Source: Acanthosepion lycidas
Lineage: Eukaryota; Mollusca; Cephalopoda; Sepiida; Sepiidae
NCBI GenBank assembly: GCA_963932145.1
Contig: OZ010571.1
Location: 157,531,475-157,595,474, forward strand
Length of the DNA stretch: 64,000 nt
Reading direction: 5' to 3'
The notes beneath the pieces were generated by a model. The model saw only the letters and a program-made list of their open reading frames with translations, made no database searches and was not told where the DNA came from. Every line of letters begins with the position of its first letter. The stretch's first letter is position 1. Below are positions 44,900-56,799 of the stretch, in pieces. The translations under genes and the position numbers were made by a program.

Positions 44900-45850
44900 T
44901 TTTAAAATATAGTCCCCCTTGACATCAATGTACTTTGGTCCAACGATGCTTAAGCATTGCAATCCCATCACGGAAGAAGGTGACCTCCTGGTCTTCCACC
45001 ACAGTACATATGATCACATCTTTGTTTCCAAAAATGGCGACGTCGCAGGCGGAATTGGGATTTTAGGAAACAGGAAGAAGTTAAATAGAGCTAAGTCTGG
45101 TGAATAAGGTGGATGGTGTAGAAATTTAAAGTCACAGTTGGCTCCTTCAGCTACAGCAACCTGAGCACTGTGAATGGGCGCATTATCTTGGAGCAAGAGC
45201 ACACCTGCATTAGTTTCCCCTCTTGATTGTTTCCTTCAGTTGTCTTAATTGTGATGCATAATACATCTATTAATAGATTTTCCTTTTTCAGGTAGTCTAT
45301 CATGATTACGCCTTCAGGATCCCCCCCCCCAAAAAAAAACAGAAGCCATCACCTTGACAACAGATGCTGCCGGCTTGAACATCTTTGTGGGTTGAGAACC
45401 AGAGTGTTTCCACTGTTTGCATTGAATCTTTGATTCAAGATCAAAGTGGTGAACCCAGATTTCATTTGAGCTACTAATCTGCAGTGGAAATTCTCAGGGT
45501 CAGACTGTAGGGGAGTCAAAATTGTTCCAAAAATGTCAACCTTTTCCAGCTTTTTCTCTGATGTCAGCATTCTTTGGACCAATTTTGCAGACAACTAGCT
45601 CATCCCCGTTAAAACAGTATTGACCAAACCAGAACTAATGCCTATGGAATTAACTATCTGTTGGACAGTTAGACGTCTGTCACTCAAAACCATACAGCAG
45701 AATATCATCAACTTGGTTATCTGTGATTGAAGTTTTCTGGATGACCTGACAGAGGGTCATCATCTGCGCAGTCCCTGTCCCACTTGAATTCAACAGTAAT
45801 TTCTTATTAGGAACTTTTCCGATACAGTAGGTGTATTATGGTTTACTTTT
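44900..45850 (-). mobile_element. mariner element 3: nearly full-length transposase relic
   Basis: Minus-strand pieces in order are 'TGTAQMMTLCQVIQKTSITD' near 45780, 'DRRLTVQQIVNSIG' (about 45685-45645), 'ENFHCRLVAQMKSG' near 45490, 'KIQCKQWKHSGSQP' near 45420 and 'LLLQDNAPIHSAQVAVAE' (45199-45146). 'LHHPPYSPDLALFNFFLF' (about 45120-45065) and a final 'IDVKGDY' near 44925 end it. These are the N-terminal helix-turn-helix region, both catalytic regions and the terminal motif of a mariner distinct from elements 1 and 2. Stops and frameshifts are scattered through it. Inverted ends were not identified. Confidence 0.85.
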
Positions 45851-45916
45851 ACTTCTTCATCCACTTAAAACTCCCCCTTGAATTTGTTGGCTTCCCTTAT
45901 TACTGAACAAAGTTTC

Positions 45917-46400
45917 TTATTTCTTTCCTGTTCTTTGCCACAGATCATCATGTCTTTTGTAGTTTCCAGGCCTCTTTGAAGACCGATTGTTGTGCTTTTG
46001 TAACAATTCTAGTTGAACTAATCCTCTGCCTCTTTCGGATCTGGACACATATAGACTATCAATACCTGTCTTAGGATGCTGCATGCGGTGGTAAGTGAGA
46101 AGCTTTCGTGTTTTGACATCCATTCGTTTAATGTCAGCTATGGTCCAATTAATGGTCTTGAAACTGTATTGCACCACAGACACAACCGAATTTTTTACTT
46201 ACTTAATCAAAGGCTTCCACATCGTATTCATTCTATTTTGGGTCTACGGATGATGTTGTCAGTGCTTATCATAGGTACAGATTCTTTCAGTTGTTTTATG
46301 CTCCAGTGGTGTTCTCTGTCTATTGTCGTCATTTCATTTTGACCATTCTTTTCTGAGATGATTACCGAGTGAGTCACCCGAGGAAGGCCGTATTGTGCAC
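45917..46400 (-). mobile_element. LINE relic of restriction-like-endonuclease type, region between RT and endonuclease
   Basis: The minus-strand frame 46183-45917 reads 'VVQYSFKTINWTIADIKRMD', then 'VKTRKLLTYHRMQHPKTGID' and 'SLYVSRSERGRGLVQLEL'. The sequence 'W-x-x-x-(D/E)-(I/L)-x-x-(M/I)-D-x-K-T-R-K' followed by 'H-P-x-x-x-x-D-x-L-Y-x-x-R-x-x-G-G-R-G-L' is characteristic of the linker after the polymerase in endonuclease-type LINEs of invertebrates. Upstream sequence (46190-46400) continues the same protein with frame changes. Confidence 0.75.
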
Positions 46401-48160
46401 CGACTGTAATTTTGTGTGTTTAATAACCATTATAAGCATGCTGCTCCAAATAGTAAGTCATATAATACTGCTATTATTTGATTCTTAGAGAGAACATCTT
46501 TGAAATTAAATTTCTTGGTTAGCAAAATACTTAGACTTTAGTAAAAGAGATTAGTATAAGATTTTGAATCTATCATGTAACCAAAGCGGAATAATCAAGA
46601 ACCAGAATCTGTGTTAGAAATTCAAACAGGCTACCTGATTCTGGTCAGGATATCAGGGTCATCATAAACAAAGAGAAAATGTCAAATTTTGCCTCTTGAC
46701 GTTCCATATGAACAGATTGAAGCTGAAACGAAGTGTAATGACAGAAAATTTCCAGAATTTGCTGGAGAAAATAATAAATTGTGGGATATAAAAAACAAAC
46801 TATTAATTGATCATCACATATAAATCTTGAAACGATCCGAGAAATCTTTGTAAAGAAGTGAAAATCCAAAGAAATGAAATTTACAGTGTTTAAATCGGAA
46901 AAAAGAATTCCGTGTAGTGTAAGAAAGTTCGAGGACACTGGCTTTCATTTGACCAACAAACACCATCGAGTGAAAATTAATTCAATAAATAATTCACTTT
47001 TTTGTATATGACGCACATCTATAAATTGTTTATCACCCAATCAAATTCAAGTTTGAGTGAAATAATTTAGTAAGGTTTTTAGTAGATAATTCATAGTTAT
47101 ATTTGAAAGATTTTATTAAATTTCAGATAGCGATCAAACATGCCATCCGGATAATCCTTAGGAGATTGATGATGATTATCTCAAAAATAGGCCTCAAGCT
47201 AGACTGACCTAAGGTAGTAGCTAGAGGTCATAGGTCAAGATATTGGTCTAAATATTGAACTGAGATGATGGGCCAAAGATAGAGATTATTAGGGACGTTT
47301 ATGAGAAAGCTTTAAGAAGAAAGATTATCTTGTGATAACGATGCAAACATCTGCAACAAACAGAAGAATCAGAAAATGTCATAGGGACGGTTTAGGGTTA
47401 GGGTTAAGTGGAAAAGGGAAAAGGAGGTGGGGGAAAGTATTTCAAATAGGACAGAATCAGTTATCACTAGTAGGAGGGTAGTAGTAAAGGGAAAAACATA
47501 ATTTCGAATGCTGATTTTCAAAGTAATCAGACCGTTCTTACTTGAAAGATCAGTGCATATCACAATTTTCCTGTTCATATGCTACACCCAGAAGAATATG
47601 TAGCTGCAGTATAAAAAATAAACAAAGCAAAAAAGTATTTTTAGGAATAAATGTCTAAAGTAAATGCCAGTAGTGCGGTTTTAATAGAAGCCATCGCCAT
47701 TTTAAAAATCGTTACCCAATGTGAAAGCATATTGTGATCAAAGTCGAGACTATTCTATTTTTGTTTGATATTGTGACGAAGATTCCTATTGACATATTCG
47801 ATCAACTTTATTTATCAATATCGATCCTTTCATCAATTTGATATCTTCATTTATAATCGGATATGTGCAAAAACCACTTCTAAAACCACCGCGAAGTAGA
47901 TTTGGCTGTGGCCATTTTTATTTATTTCTTCTTCTTTTTACTGTTATTCACACGGTGCAAGACCCAAGAGCCATTTAAGATAGCTGGTTAATAAAACTGT
48001 AGTGGCCCTATGTTACACTTGTAATTTTCTCCTTGGAGAAAAAGTAATATTTACAAGGAAAAGAAAATGAAAGAAAATCGTTATATATGAAGTCACTTAA
48101 GAGAGAAAATCAAAATTTTGTTTTATCAATAACATTAGCAAAATCGACGAGTCGGTTACT
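46401..48160. other. unclassified AT-rich DNA
   Basis: No family or gene recognised. A short GGTTTAGGGTTAGGGTTAAG lies at 47389-47408. Confidence 0.4.
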
Positions 48161-48164
48161 ACTA

Positions 48165-48310
48165 CTACTACTAGTCTTGATATTACTAATGCCACCAACA
48201 CTATTATTACTAATTATTATATTGTTACTATTAGTATTAGTAATGATTCAATAGTTACTATTATTAATAATGAGGCGTCTATGTTTACTATTACTACTAC
48301 TAATAACTGA
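48165..48310. repeat. (ACT)n/(ATT)n trinucleotide-rich DNA
   Basis: Runs of actactact and ttactattatt words, imperfect. Confidence 0.8.
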
Positions 48311-48552
48311 TAGCAATTTTGATGATAAAGATGTTGATATTACTCTTACAGTATTAGCAACTGTTTCCGATAATATTATGTGCCTTAATTGATGGCTCGT
48401 GCACCTGCAATACACATGGTTTGGACTAATTTCATATTTCATAATTAATCTGGATTTCTTACATAAATTCCAAAAATAAGGTTTTTTGGAAGCTAATTCT
48501 TCAAGTCTCTTTCGTCTGATATCTACACGCAGATATACGGCAATATCGTATG

Positions 48553-48554
<2 letters not shown>

Positions 48555-48621
<67 letters not shown>

Positions 48622-48627
48622 CATACA

Positions 48628-48669
<42 letters not shown>

Positions 48670-48683
48670 TGTATGACTGTATG

Positions 48684-48721
<38 letters not shown>

Positions 48722-48735
48722 TGTATGACTGTATG

Positions 48736-48799
<64 letters not shown>

Positions 48800-48813
48800 T
48801 GTATGACTGTATG

Positions 48814-48875
<62 letters not shown>

Positions 48876-48900
48876 CATACAGTCATACAGCCATAGATGC
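48555..48900. repeat. (TA)n array with interspersed inverted 11-19-bp words
   Basis: Three direct copies of ggctgtatgactgtatggg start at 48667, 48719 and 48797, each set in TA sequence. Inverted relatives lie at 48620-48630 (cccatacagcc) and 48876-48892 (catacagtcatacagcc). The 161- and 130-codon Tyr-Ile frames across it are artefacts. Confidence 0.95.
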
Positions 48901-49089
48901 AGACATACATATCTATATGCATACATACCTATAGTTGTGTAGGTATAGATGCAATGCAAGTTCCACGTGTCAAAAGATAAATACAAGTGTCAAATGTCGA
49001 TTTAACTTCTTGACTGGAATTCTATGTGAGTTGTGCCAGTGACGCTAGAAACGAAATTTTAAAAATTCTACATTGGAGGCTGTAAAGTA

Positions 49090-50000
49090 TAGGTTTGGTT
49101 TAATGGCATACCAACACCGCTATAGGATATTTAATGCTGAAATCTAAATATTTTGAACATAGTTTTATGGCTTCAACTGCAGATAAAATGTATTGTTAGT
49201 CAATTTGCTATAAAATGTATTGTTGGTAATTCTTATTTAAAAATCTAGAAAAGTGATAATAACAACAAAAATTGCAATATGAGCTCTAGTAAAAATGCAA
49301 TAATAAAAGCCAAAATTGCAATATGAGCACTGGTAAAAATGGTTGCTGAAGACATTAGGTTTATAATACCCAGAAATTCATACACAAATGTCCTCAAGGA
49401 CAGTGGATAAAGGCGTTGGTTTGATCCAGTGACAAGACCAAAAGAGTGTGAGTTCAATACCCGGTTAAGGTGGTTGAGTACTTGCAGAGGGGAATTAACA
49501 GGAGATAAATGATAATTGACATCCATTAGACATGGCACGTGGAACTAGAACAGTCTACCCCAGTGAGCGAAACAAAGTTCGACATCCCAACTACCTGAAG
49601 AAGGTCGGAGCGTACAACGACCGAAACGTTGAAATAAATACGGCGACAAATATGAGGACAATAGTCCGAATAATGTAAATAGTGTACATAATACCTCATC
49701 TTAGAAATATAGACAGATAATAAAAATCTACTGTTGGTAATTCTACTGTAAATATATATATCTTTGGTAATTTTATTTATATAAAAATGTATAACTGGTA
49801 TTTTTACTATAAAAATGTATTTTTATACTGAATTGAATATTTGCCCATAGCTTGGACCTTAGCAAGTGTTACCGCCTCGGGTCAGGGTGGACCTAGAAAT
49901 GACAGAAATCAAGAGTTTGTTCCACTGTCCTCAAAACATAGAATCTCCTGATCAAAGACCTTGCTACTGGATGTAGTTTATCGTTATACCCAGGACTGTA
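49090..50000 (+). mobile_element. repeat R1, copy 4, split by a Penelope tail
   Basis: The head ggtttggtttaatggcat and internal 'tgttggtaattct' units lie at 49090-49247. The units resume at 49731 (ctgttggtaatt, ctttggtaatttt, actggtattttt). The core runs from about 49850 (tatttgcccatagct) to gtagtttatcgttataccca near 49993. Removing 49248-49720 and one copy of the target duplication restores R1 order. Confidence 0.85.
49248..49720 (+). mobile_element. Penelope-type family A tail inserted in R1, with 10-bp target-site duplication
   Basis: TAAAAATCTA occurs at 49238-49247 and again at 49721-49730. The insert begins with the last codons of the GIY-YIG frame (gataataacaac). It continues with two gcaatatgag...ctggtaaaaatg units and the tRNA-like part with B-box-like GAGTTCAATACC near 49454. 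It ends with the arm GGTCG/CGACC-GAAAC hairpin (49595-49627) and a terminal agacagataa. It is 5'-truncated as expected for a reverse-transcribed insertion. This copy defines the 3' end of the family. Confidence 0.9.
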
Positions 50001-50279
50001 AGGTATAAAAATCGGCTCGAATGATTTGAGTTATAGAGACTAAGAATTTTTTTTTCAAATGGCGATAGGTAAATGCGGAGGATACAAATGAAAAGGCGTT
50101 TATTAATATGAAGACGATAGTTGCTCTCGTCATTATAAGAGAAATCACCTGAAGCACCTTTTAGCAAGTTTAAAATCATTAGAAATCAGAAGCAGAATGA
50201 AACCCAACGTCATTGCTAATATTTATTAGTATATCGAAGGAAAGTGCTGGAGTAGTGATGAAACTTGTCATCACTTAAC

Positions 50280-51060
50280 CTCGAGTGAAAACGACCATTT
50301 ACGAAAAGGGAGATCACCGCTCCCTGTGAGATGAGGTTGAAATAGAGCATCACGGGAAATTACGAAAACTTAAGGAATCATCACATATGCTAGGCCACAA
50401 AAATCTCCTGAGCCGTCCAAGCATAGAAATGAATACAATATGGGAACCAGTAATAAGGAGTGCTCGAGAAAAGCAATGAATAACAACAAACAATTGCAAT
50501 ATAAGCTCTGGTAAAAATGTAATAATAATAGCAAAAAAATTGCAATATGAGCACTGGTAAAAAGGTTGCTCAGTGATTAGTTTTATAAATCCCCAAAATT
50601 TATAGACAGATGTCCTCAAGGACACATGGCCAAGTTAATAAAGACGTTGCTTAGATCCAGTGATTAGACCAAAAGAGATGCGCGTTCAATACCAATGAAG
50701 AACCAAAACTTGTAAAGGAGTTAAAAGGAAATAATTGAGACATCCAGATAAGGTATGGCACGTGGAACTAGAACAATCTACCCCGGTGAACGAAATAAAT
50801 GGTCGGGTTCGAAATTTCAATCATCTGAAGAAGGCCGGAGCGTACAACGGTCGAAACGTTGTGAATATGGCAATGAAGATGAGGATAACAATCCGAATAA
50901 TGTAAATAATGCAAGTAATCATAATACCTCACCTCAGAACTATAGACAGATATATAGAGAGACAGAGACATAAAGGCCGGAGTGTACAACGGCCGAAAAG
51001 TTATGTAGATGAGCATAACAGTCCTTATAATGTAAATAATGCAAGTAATCTCAGAGATAT
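50280..51060 (+). mobile_element. Penelope-type family A: GIY-YIG C-terminus, tail and duplicated terminal arm
   Basis: The plus strand gives 'DEVEIEHHGKLRKLKESSHM' (50327-50386), then 'LLSRPSIEMNTIWEPVIRSA' (50402-50461). This is the same C-terminal stretch as in the 18-kb copy and close to intact. The tail follows: duplicated gcaatat...ctggtaaaaa units, tRNA-like segment and terminal arm with a GGCCG/CGGTC hairpin and GAAAC (50825-50857). A second partial arm (ggccggagtgtacaac, ending gtaatctcagag) lies at about 50972-51056. The arm is therefore present twice in tandem, like a pseudo-LTR. Confidence 0.85.
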
Positions 51061-51954
51061 GAACAGATTAAAAACTAACTGTGTACAAATAGTAACAATG
51101 TTTATGACTTGTAGAGTTGTTTAATATGGCATACTCATAGTTACTAAGTCTTTTAATTTTTAATTTTACTCTTTGCAGAATAAATTTCATAAGTGGTTCA
51201 ACAGAAGACTCGTGAATTTTAATGAGCGACTAGCGAGCAGAAAACTCATAGTTAATCAGTAAACTGGGAGTGTTAATCAAAAACCTATGAGCGAGTATCA
51301 AGTCGCGGAGGGTGATGAAAGTGAGTTTAACCTTGTGCAGGTATTATGTTATATATGTATGTACGTATGCTTGTGTATGTGTGCGTGAATGAATGAATGT
51401 ATGTGCGTGTCGTTGTATACGTCTCTATATATATATGTGTATATATGTTTGATTATGCGTATTATGCACGTAAATGTGTACGTGTGAGCATGTGTACATT
51501 TGAATGGATATGTAAGATTTTATAGTCATATTTGTGTGAGTGTACATGTGTGTGAGTGTGCGTGTGTGTGCGTGCATCTTTGTTTTGTGCTTGCGTTTGG
51601 ATAGAAAACGCCAATTTGGTGATGGGAGGAGATACAGAATGCAGTAAGAAAGTAATGACGAACCTGTTTTCACAGAAGAGGCTTAAAAAAATTCCCTTAA
51701 AACATTTAACAAGAAAAAATTATTATCATTTGTTTTTAATTAATTTCATTCGTGAATCAAGGCCGGCACATGTAGACAGACACAAAAAGCGTGATACGTC
51801 GTCAAATGCGGTGGTAGTTTTGGGAAAAGATAAATTGAAAATCAAAAAGGAAGAAATAAAGAGGTAATTAAGTAAATAAAACAATAAATAAACCGATGAA
51901 CAAATAAAGTTTAACTAACAGAAAAGATAAACCAAAACAAGAAATCTAAAGAAC
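51061..51954. other. unclassified DNA with a TG-rich microsatellite
   Basis: Irregular TGTA/TGCG repeats at about 51340-51590. The rest is unassigned. Confidence 0.6.
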
Positions 51955-52233
51955 AGTGGAAAAAAGGAAAACGATGAGGATGAATTTCGCTCCGAATCTT
52001 GAGTTCTTTTTTGTCTCCAGAAAAAATCGACATGTTGTTTTCCGTATATTACATCCACTTTCTTTCTTTGCAATATTCCTTTTTTTTTTTCTTTTTTCTT
52101 TCTTTGTAATATTTCTTTCATCTTCTTTTTCAGAATATTTCTTTCTTTTAATATTTTCTTCCTTTCATTGTAATATTTCTTTCTTTTGTCTTTCGTTATT
52201 TCCTTCCTTTTTTCTTTTCATCCTTTCTTTTTT

Positions 52234-52285
<52 letters not shown>

Positions 52286-52612
52286 TGTAATATTTCTTTT
52301 TTATTTTTAATATTTTTTTCTTTTTTTTTATTCGTTTACTTATTTCTCTCTTCTTTCTTTTTTGTAAGATTTTCTTTTTTCCTTCTTTCTTTCTTTTTTC
52401 TATTTTACTTCTGTCTTTCTTTCTTTCAGTCTTTCTTTTCTTTCTTTCTTTGTAATATTTCTTTCTCTCTTTCTTTTTTGCAACATTTTCTTCCATTCTT
52501 TCTTTCATTCTTTCTTATTTCTTCCCTTCTTTCTTTTTCTTTCTTCCTTTCTTTCTTTCTTTCATTTATTTCTTTTTGTAATATTTTCTCTTTTCTTTCT
52601 TGTAATATATTT

Positions 52613-52676
<64 letters not shown>

Positions 52677-52880
52677 TGTAATATTTCTTTCTCGCTTTCG
52701 TTTTGTAACATTTTTGCTTTGTCTCTTCTTTCTTTTTTGTATCATTCTTTCTTTCTTTGTCTCCTTCCTTCGTTCAGTCATTCTTTCTTTCTCTGTAATA
52801 TTTTTTTTCTCTTCTTTCTTTGTAACATTTTATTCTTTCTTTCGTTCCTTCTTTGTCTTCGAGTGGTTGCCATTCAACTC
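51955..52880. repeat. polypyrimidine tract, (CTTT)n-rich
   Basis: Over 800 bases consist almost only of C and T, with perfect (TTTC)n near 52230-52286 and 52615-52677 and interspersed 'gtaatatttctttc' words. That word recurs many times at irregular spacing, so the tract has higher-order structure. The 241-codon frame is its translation and not a gene. Confidence 0.9.
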
Positions 52881-52924
52881 TATTTCAGGCTGCCCTGCTA
52901 TTTACTCCATAGTTTTGGAAATGG

Positions 52925-53050
52925 AGGAGAGATGGGTTCATGCCTTTTCTTTTGAAATTGGCACGTGAGTGCAACAGACACGAATTTGAAATCATTTTTT
53001 TAATTTCACTTTCCGCGCCGATAACCATCACACTACCTGCACATCCTGAT
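52925..53050 (-). mobile_element. tRNA-like SINE relic related to 33.05-33.18 kb
   Basis: It shares tgggttcatgccttt with the 33-kb copy. The minus strand shows GATGGTTATCGGCG as an A-box remnant and GATTTCAAATTCG as a B-box remnant. It is strongly diverged. Confidence 0.45.
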
Positions 53051-53727
53051 CTTTTTTAATCTTTTCTTTTTTGCTCATAATTTTTTAATCCTTTGCTTCT
53101 TTCTTTCTTTCTTTCTTTCTTCGATACTGCCTTCAAACCTTTCCTGACCGCTTTATCTCTGCAGTTTTCTTGCTTCTCACCCGTTACACCAGATTTGACC
53201 CCCCCCCCCGACCGACAAACTGTTGAAGCCCTCTCCATTACAATCTTGCCCCCATGACTCGCCACGTTCTATGCATCAAGTTTCCTTTCATGGCACAACA
53301 TCTTTAATATTTTTTACGTGAACAAGTTTCATTGCAAATTCCCCTGAGCAGTTCTCAGATTCTAACACGCTGACATCACCAACCCTCCCTATTTACGCGT
53401 ATTGCACACAGTCATGATAAACAAGAAAGATAGAATCGCCATTGCAGAAAATGTTTGAAAGAGCGACCAGAATCGACAGATTAATATAAATTTGCTAATT
53501 TACACGAGGCTCAAAGAAATGAAGCCCGGAATAAAATATCGAAAGAAAAAATAGAATGTTTAATTACACAAATGCGTATTTTTCCCAAACCTTAAAAAAA
53601 AGACTCCCTCTGCACAGTTCCAATGTTTAACATAAAATTTATTCCAAATCATTGACAATTTCGAATCCTCATATATTTTACATATGTGGCGAAACTGAGT
53701 TGTGTCTTGGAATCTATTCTTGGATTA
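53051..53727. other. unclassified DNA
   Basis: It includes a short (CTTT)n run at 53099-53120 and a C11 run at 53199-53209. Confidence 0.5.
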
Positions 53728-54165
53728 AGTAACGTATTTTTGGTTTCTTGTTTTACAAGAAATCAAGGATTAAGTAACATTTTTCTGGTATATTGTTTTA
53801 GAGAAAGCCAAGGATTTTATAACATTTGTCTGGTTCCATGCTTTGCATAAAGCCAAGGATTAGGGTAATTGTTTCCGATTCATGGCTTTGCAGAGAACCG
53901 AGAATTCGTTAATATGTTTCTGGTCCATTGCTTTGCAGGAAGCCAGAGATTAATCTGTTGGTTTTATTTTGTGTTAAGCTAAAGACTTTATGACCTGTTT
54001 CTGGTTCATTGCTTTTCAGGAAGCCAAAGATTACGTCCCTTTTTAAGTTTATAGCTTTGCATGAAGCGAAAGTGTTTTTGGTTCATTGCTTTACAGAAAG
54101 CCAACGATTTACTTACCTCTTTCTGGTTTATGCCTTGCAAGAAACGAAGGATTTTATTTCATTAG
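53728..54165. repeat. degenerate 40-50-bp minisatellite, about ten copies
   Basis: The repeated unit approximates ctggttcattgctttgca, then gaagccaaggatt, then a variable aagtaacat spacer. Copies begin near 53735, 53777, 53829, 53873, 53918, 53957, 54000, 54040, 54075 and 54122. The frame at 54009-54332 only reflects this array (ALHEAK, CFTESQ, ALQETK repeats). Confidence 0.85.
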
Positions 54166-55090
54166 GTCTAGATTCAGGATATATCAGGTTGCTGCCATCA
54201 TTCAAGCAAAGAGAAGAACTAGTCTCTATTTTATATAACACTTTATTAAATTTAGATAGGCTTTATCGAGTTGTATCGAAATTATTCTGCGACAGTAAAT
54301 TTAATCACACACTTTGTATTTGTCTGCTATAGTTATATAATTTATCTCTCACCATCTCCATTTGGAAATTAGTTTTACATAGGAATTAGTGTTACCAGTA
54401 AGTAGTCAAGGATGACACTAATCACACGAGCTTTATGCTTTAAACTTATAAAGCTAGTGTCTGATCAATAGTGTTACAGTGAAAATCTGCTCAACAAAAT
54501 ACAGTCTACACGTTTTTATAAAAAAGATTCCAAAGATAAGTAAACTTAATTTTCTAGCCGTTTTCCAATTTCAAGCTTATCTTTATAATTAATATTAATT
54601 AATATATCATTTTGATTAAAATTTAGATGTGATATTGTCTTAGAACTTAAATTTTCTTTATCAGAAAACAAGAGAACACGACAAGGGAGTAAAACTTTAA
54701 AACATATAAAAGGTTTTAAGATAAAAAAAGAACATTACAAATAATCATCCATTACAGTAGTTAACATATTTGTTGTTTTTCTCCCAACAAAATGGCTCAT
54801 GCTCAGGGATTGTATACAAAGTTGAAATATATGATAAGTTAATGTTTACCCAGATAGATAATTAGTATTGTACTTAATTAAATGATCAATTTAATTAAAT
54901 GGGGATTGTCCTTGTGTAGAGGGTTTGAGTTTGCTGTTAAATAGAGTACATGTATTTGATGGCGTACACAATTCCTCTTCCCCCCACCAAAGAAAAAACA
55001 AACTTAGAAGTCTTGACATAAACTGGTCTAGCTTGGCTAGGATATCATGCTCTACCCATCGTAATCAACTTTCTATTAACACGAATATCA
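54166..55090. other. unclassified AT-rich DNA
   Basis: Nothing recognised. Confidence 0.4.
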
Positions 55091-55391
55091 TCCTTACTTC
55101 CCAATCCTTACTTTTCGATACTTACTTCCTAATCCTTACTTTTCAATCCTTACTTCCCAATCCTTACTTTTTGATCCTTACTTCCCAATCTTTACCCCCA
55201 ATCCTTACTTCCTAATCCTTACTTTTAAATCCTTACTTCCCAATCCTTACTTTTCGATACTTACTTCCCAATCCTTATTTTTCCATCCTTACTTCCCAAT
55301 CATTACTTCCCAATCCTTATTGTTCGATTCTTACTTCCCAATCATTACCTTTCAATCCTTACTTCCCAATCTTTATTTCCCAATCCTTACT
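55091..55391. repeat. 13/26-bp minisatellite (ccttacttcccaat)n
   Basis: About 23 copies of a 13-base unit, (a)tccttacttYYYa. Units ending cccaa alternate with units ending tttca or tttga, so the real period is often 26 bases. Copy-to-copy variation is low to moderate. Confidence 0.95.
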
Positions 55392-56799
55392 ATTAATAGG
55401 AAGAACTTCAATTTTATGGAAGCCTATTAAAACACTTAGATCAATTTATCACCCAGAAAGATACCAACTTCTGGAAGATGGAATCATGAAATTACCTCAA
55501 TGGCGAAATGTAATGGCACAAAAAGGTTCATATGTGATTGGATAAATCTATGTCCAAATCTCTAAACATTATCTTTGTAACTTAAAAACGATACAAAATT
55601 TTGTTCTGGCCCAATATTTCATATTGTCAGATACGCAGTAGATGAGTTATACGGTAGACGATTTTTTACTCCATAGACTACCAGTATTCTGTCTAATAGA
55701 ACTCTATAAAAGGAAATATTAAACCTAAATGAAAATGCCATTATGCCATCAATTGCAGTACACATATATTTGATGGCATGGCAACTCGCTTGTTCATTTA
55801 AAAATATTTTAAAATATTTCCCGTTTTTTATATGCGAAGTTTAATTCTCTGGTAATGTTAAATGGTTGGAAAAGTTTGAGGTCATCAAACATGGTCAATA
55901 TATTTGGAAGATCAAAAAAATCATTAAAATATATTTATCTGTTCTTATAGACGCAGGACCTGATAGTTAAATGTTTACCCAGACTGTTGCTTGCTAGTAT
56001 CTGTACGTGACTTAATTCCATTTCTATTATATTACATATAAAAAAATTATATCTAGTCTGTTATTAAATAAGTTTCATATATTTGGTAGAATATAATGTA
56101 TCGATATTTTATTAAAAATGGCATAAAACTCCATCATATTTTAAACGTAATGATTGAATGATGTTTTTTGTCATCAAATACGGTATTTTGTTACACATTG
56201 ATTGGTTGTATGTTTGGTAAACTTCCTATGAGATGATTAAAACTCCAGAGACAATGAAAGTCAATAAATGACGAAGACCGTACAAAATATAGAGCAGATG
56301 AGTAAGTAAAATCAGCTTTGATTCAACAATTGTAAAATCAGTCGAAATGAAATGGAAAACATCAATAAAACTAATGTCCTAAGTCGCTGTCAATTTCGCA
56401 ATCACTCTTTCATTCGCCAGTTCATAAAACAGTCATTGTTTGTGTGAAAGCCGAAGTGGAGACATGTTTAGTTGTGGGTTATTTCCCTCAGGTTTTATGG
56501 CATTTGGAGTTAGATATATATATCAATGTTCACATCTATGTATCAAAAATGTAATATGCTGAACAAGTCGGGTAGATTAATATCCTGGAGTTGCTTTACA
56601 TTCTCATGCTTAAATGGTAACCTAAAAAATAGAAAATGCAGAGCTTTTACTAGAATGCAAATGTGTATGTCTCTTAACCCATTTGCTGATAAACTTAGAT
56701 ATTTTGGTTATATTTCACGGTGTTCCTGTAAATATGAATACTCTATAGTTAAAGAAAATTCAATAATAATTTAGTCTAATATTCATAGATTTTTTTATC
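55392..56799. other. unclassified AT-rich DNA
   Basis: Nothing recognised. An 82-codon frame at 56526-56774 lacks domain signatures. Confidence 0.4.

Noticed and set aside
47389-47408. TTAGGG telomere-like repeat
   Set aside because: Only about two and a half units in a purine-rich context, too short for an interstitial telomere call.
48501-48986. 161-codon and overlapping Tyr-Ile frames
   Set aside because: They arise from (TA)n repeats read in any frame.
51956-52681. 241-codon open frame, the longest in the window
   Set aside because: It is the translation of a (CTTT)n-rich tract (Phe, Leu, Ser only). No domain or normal amino-acid composition.
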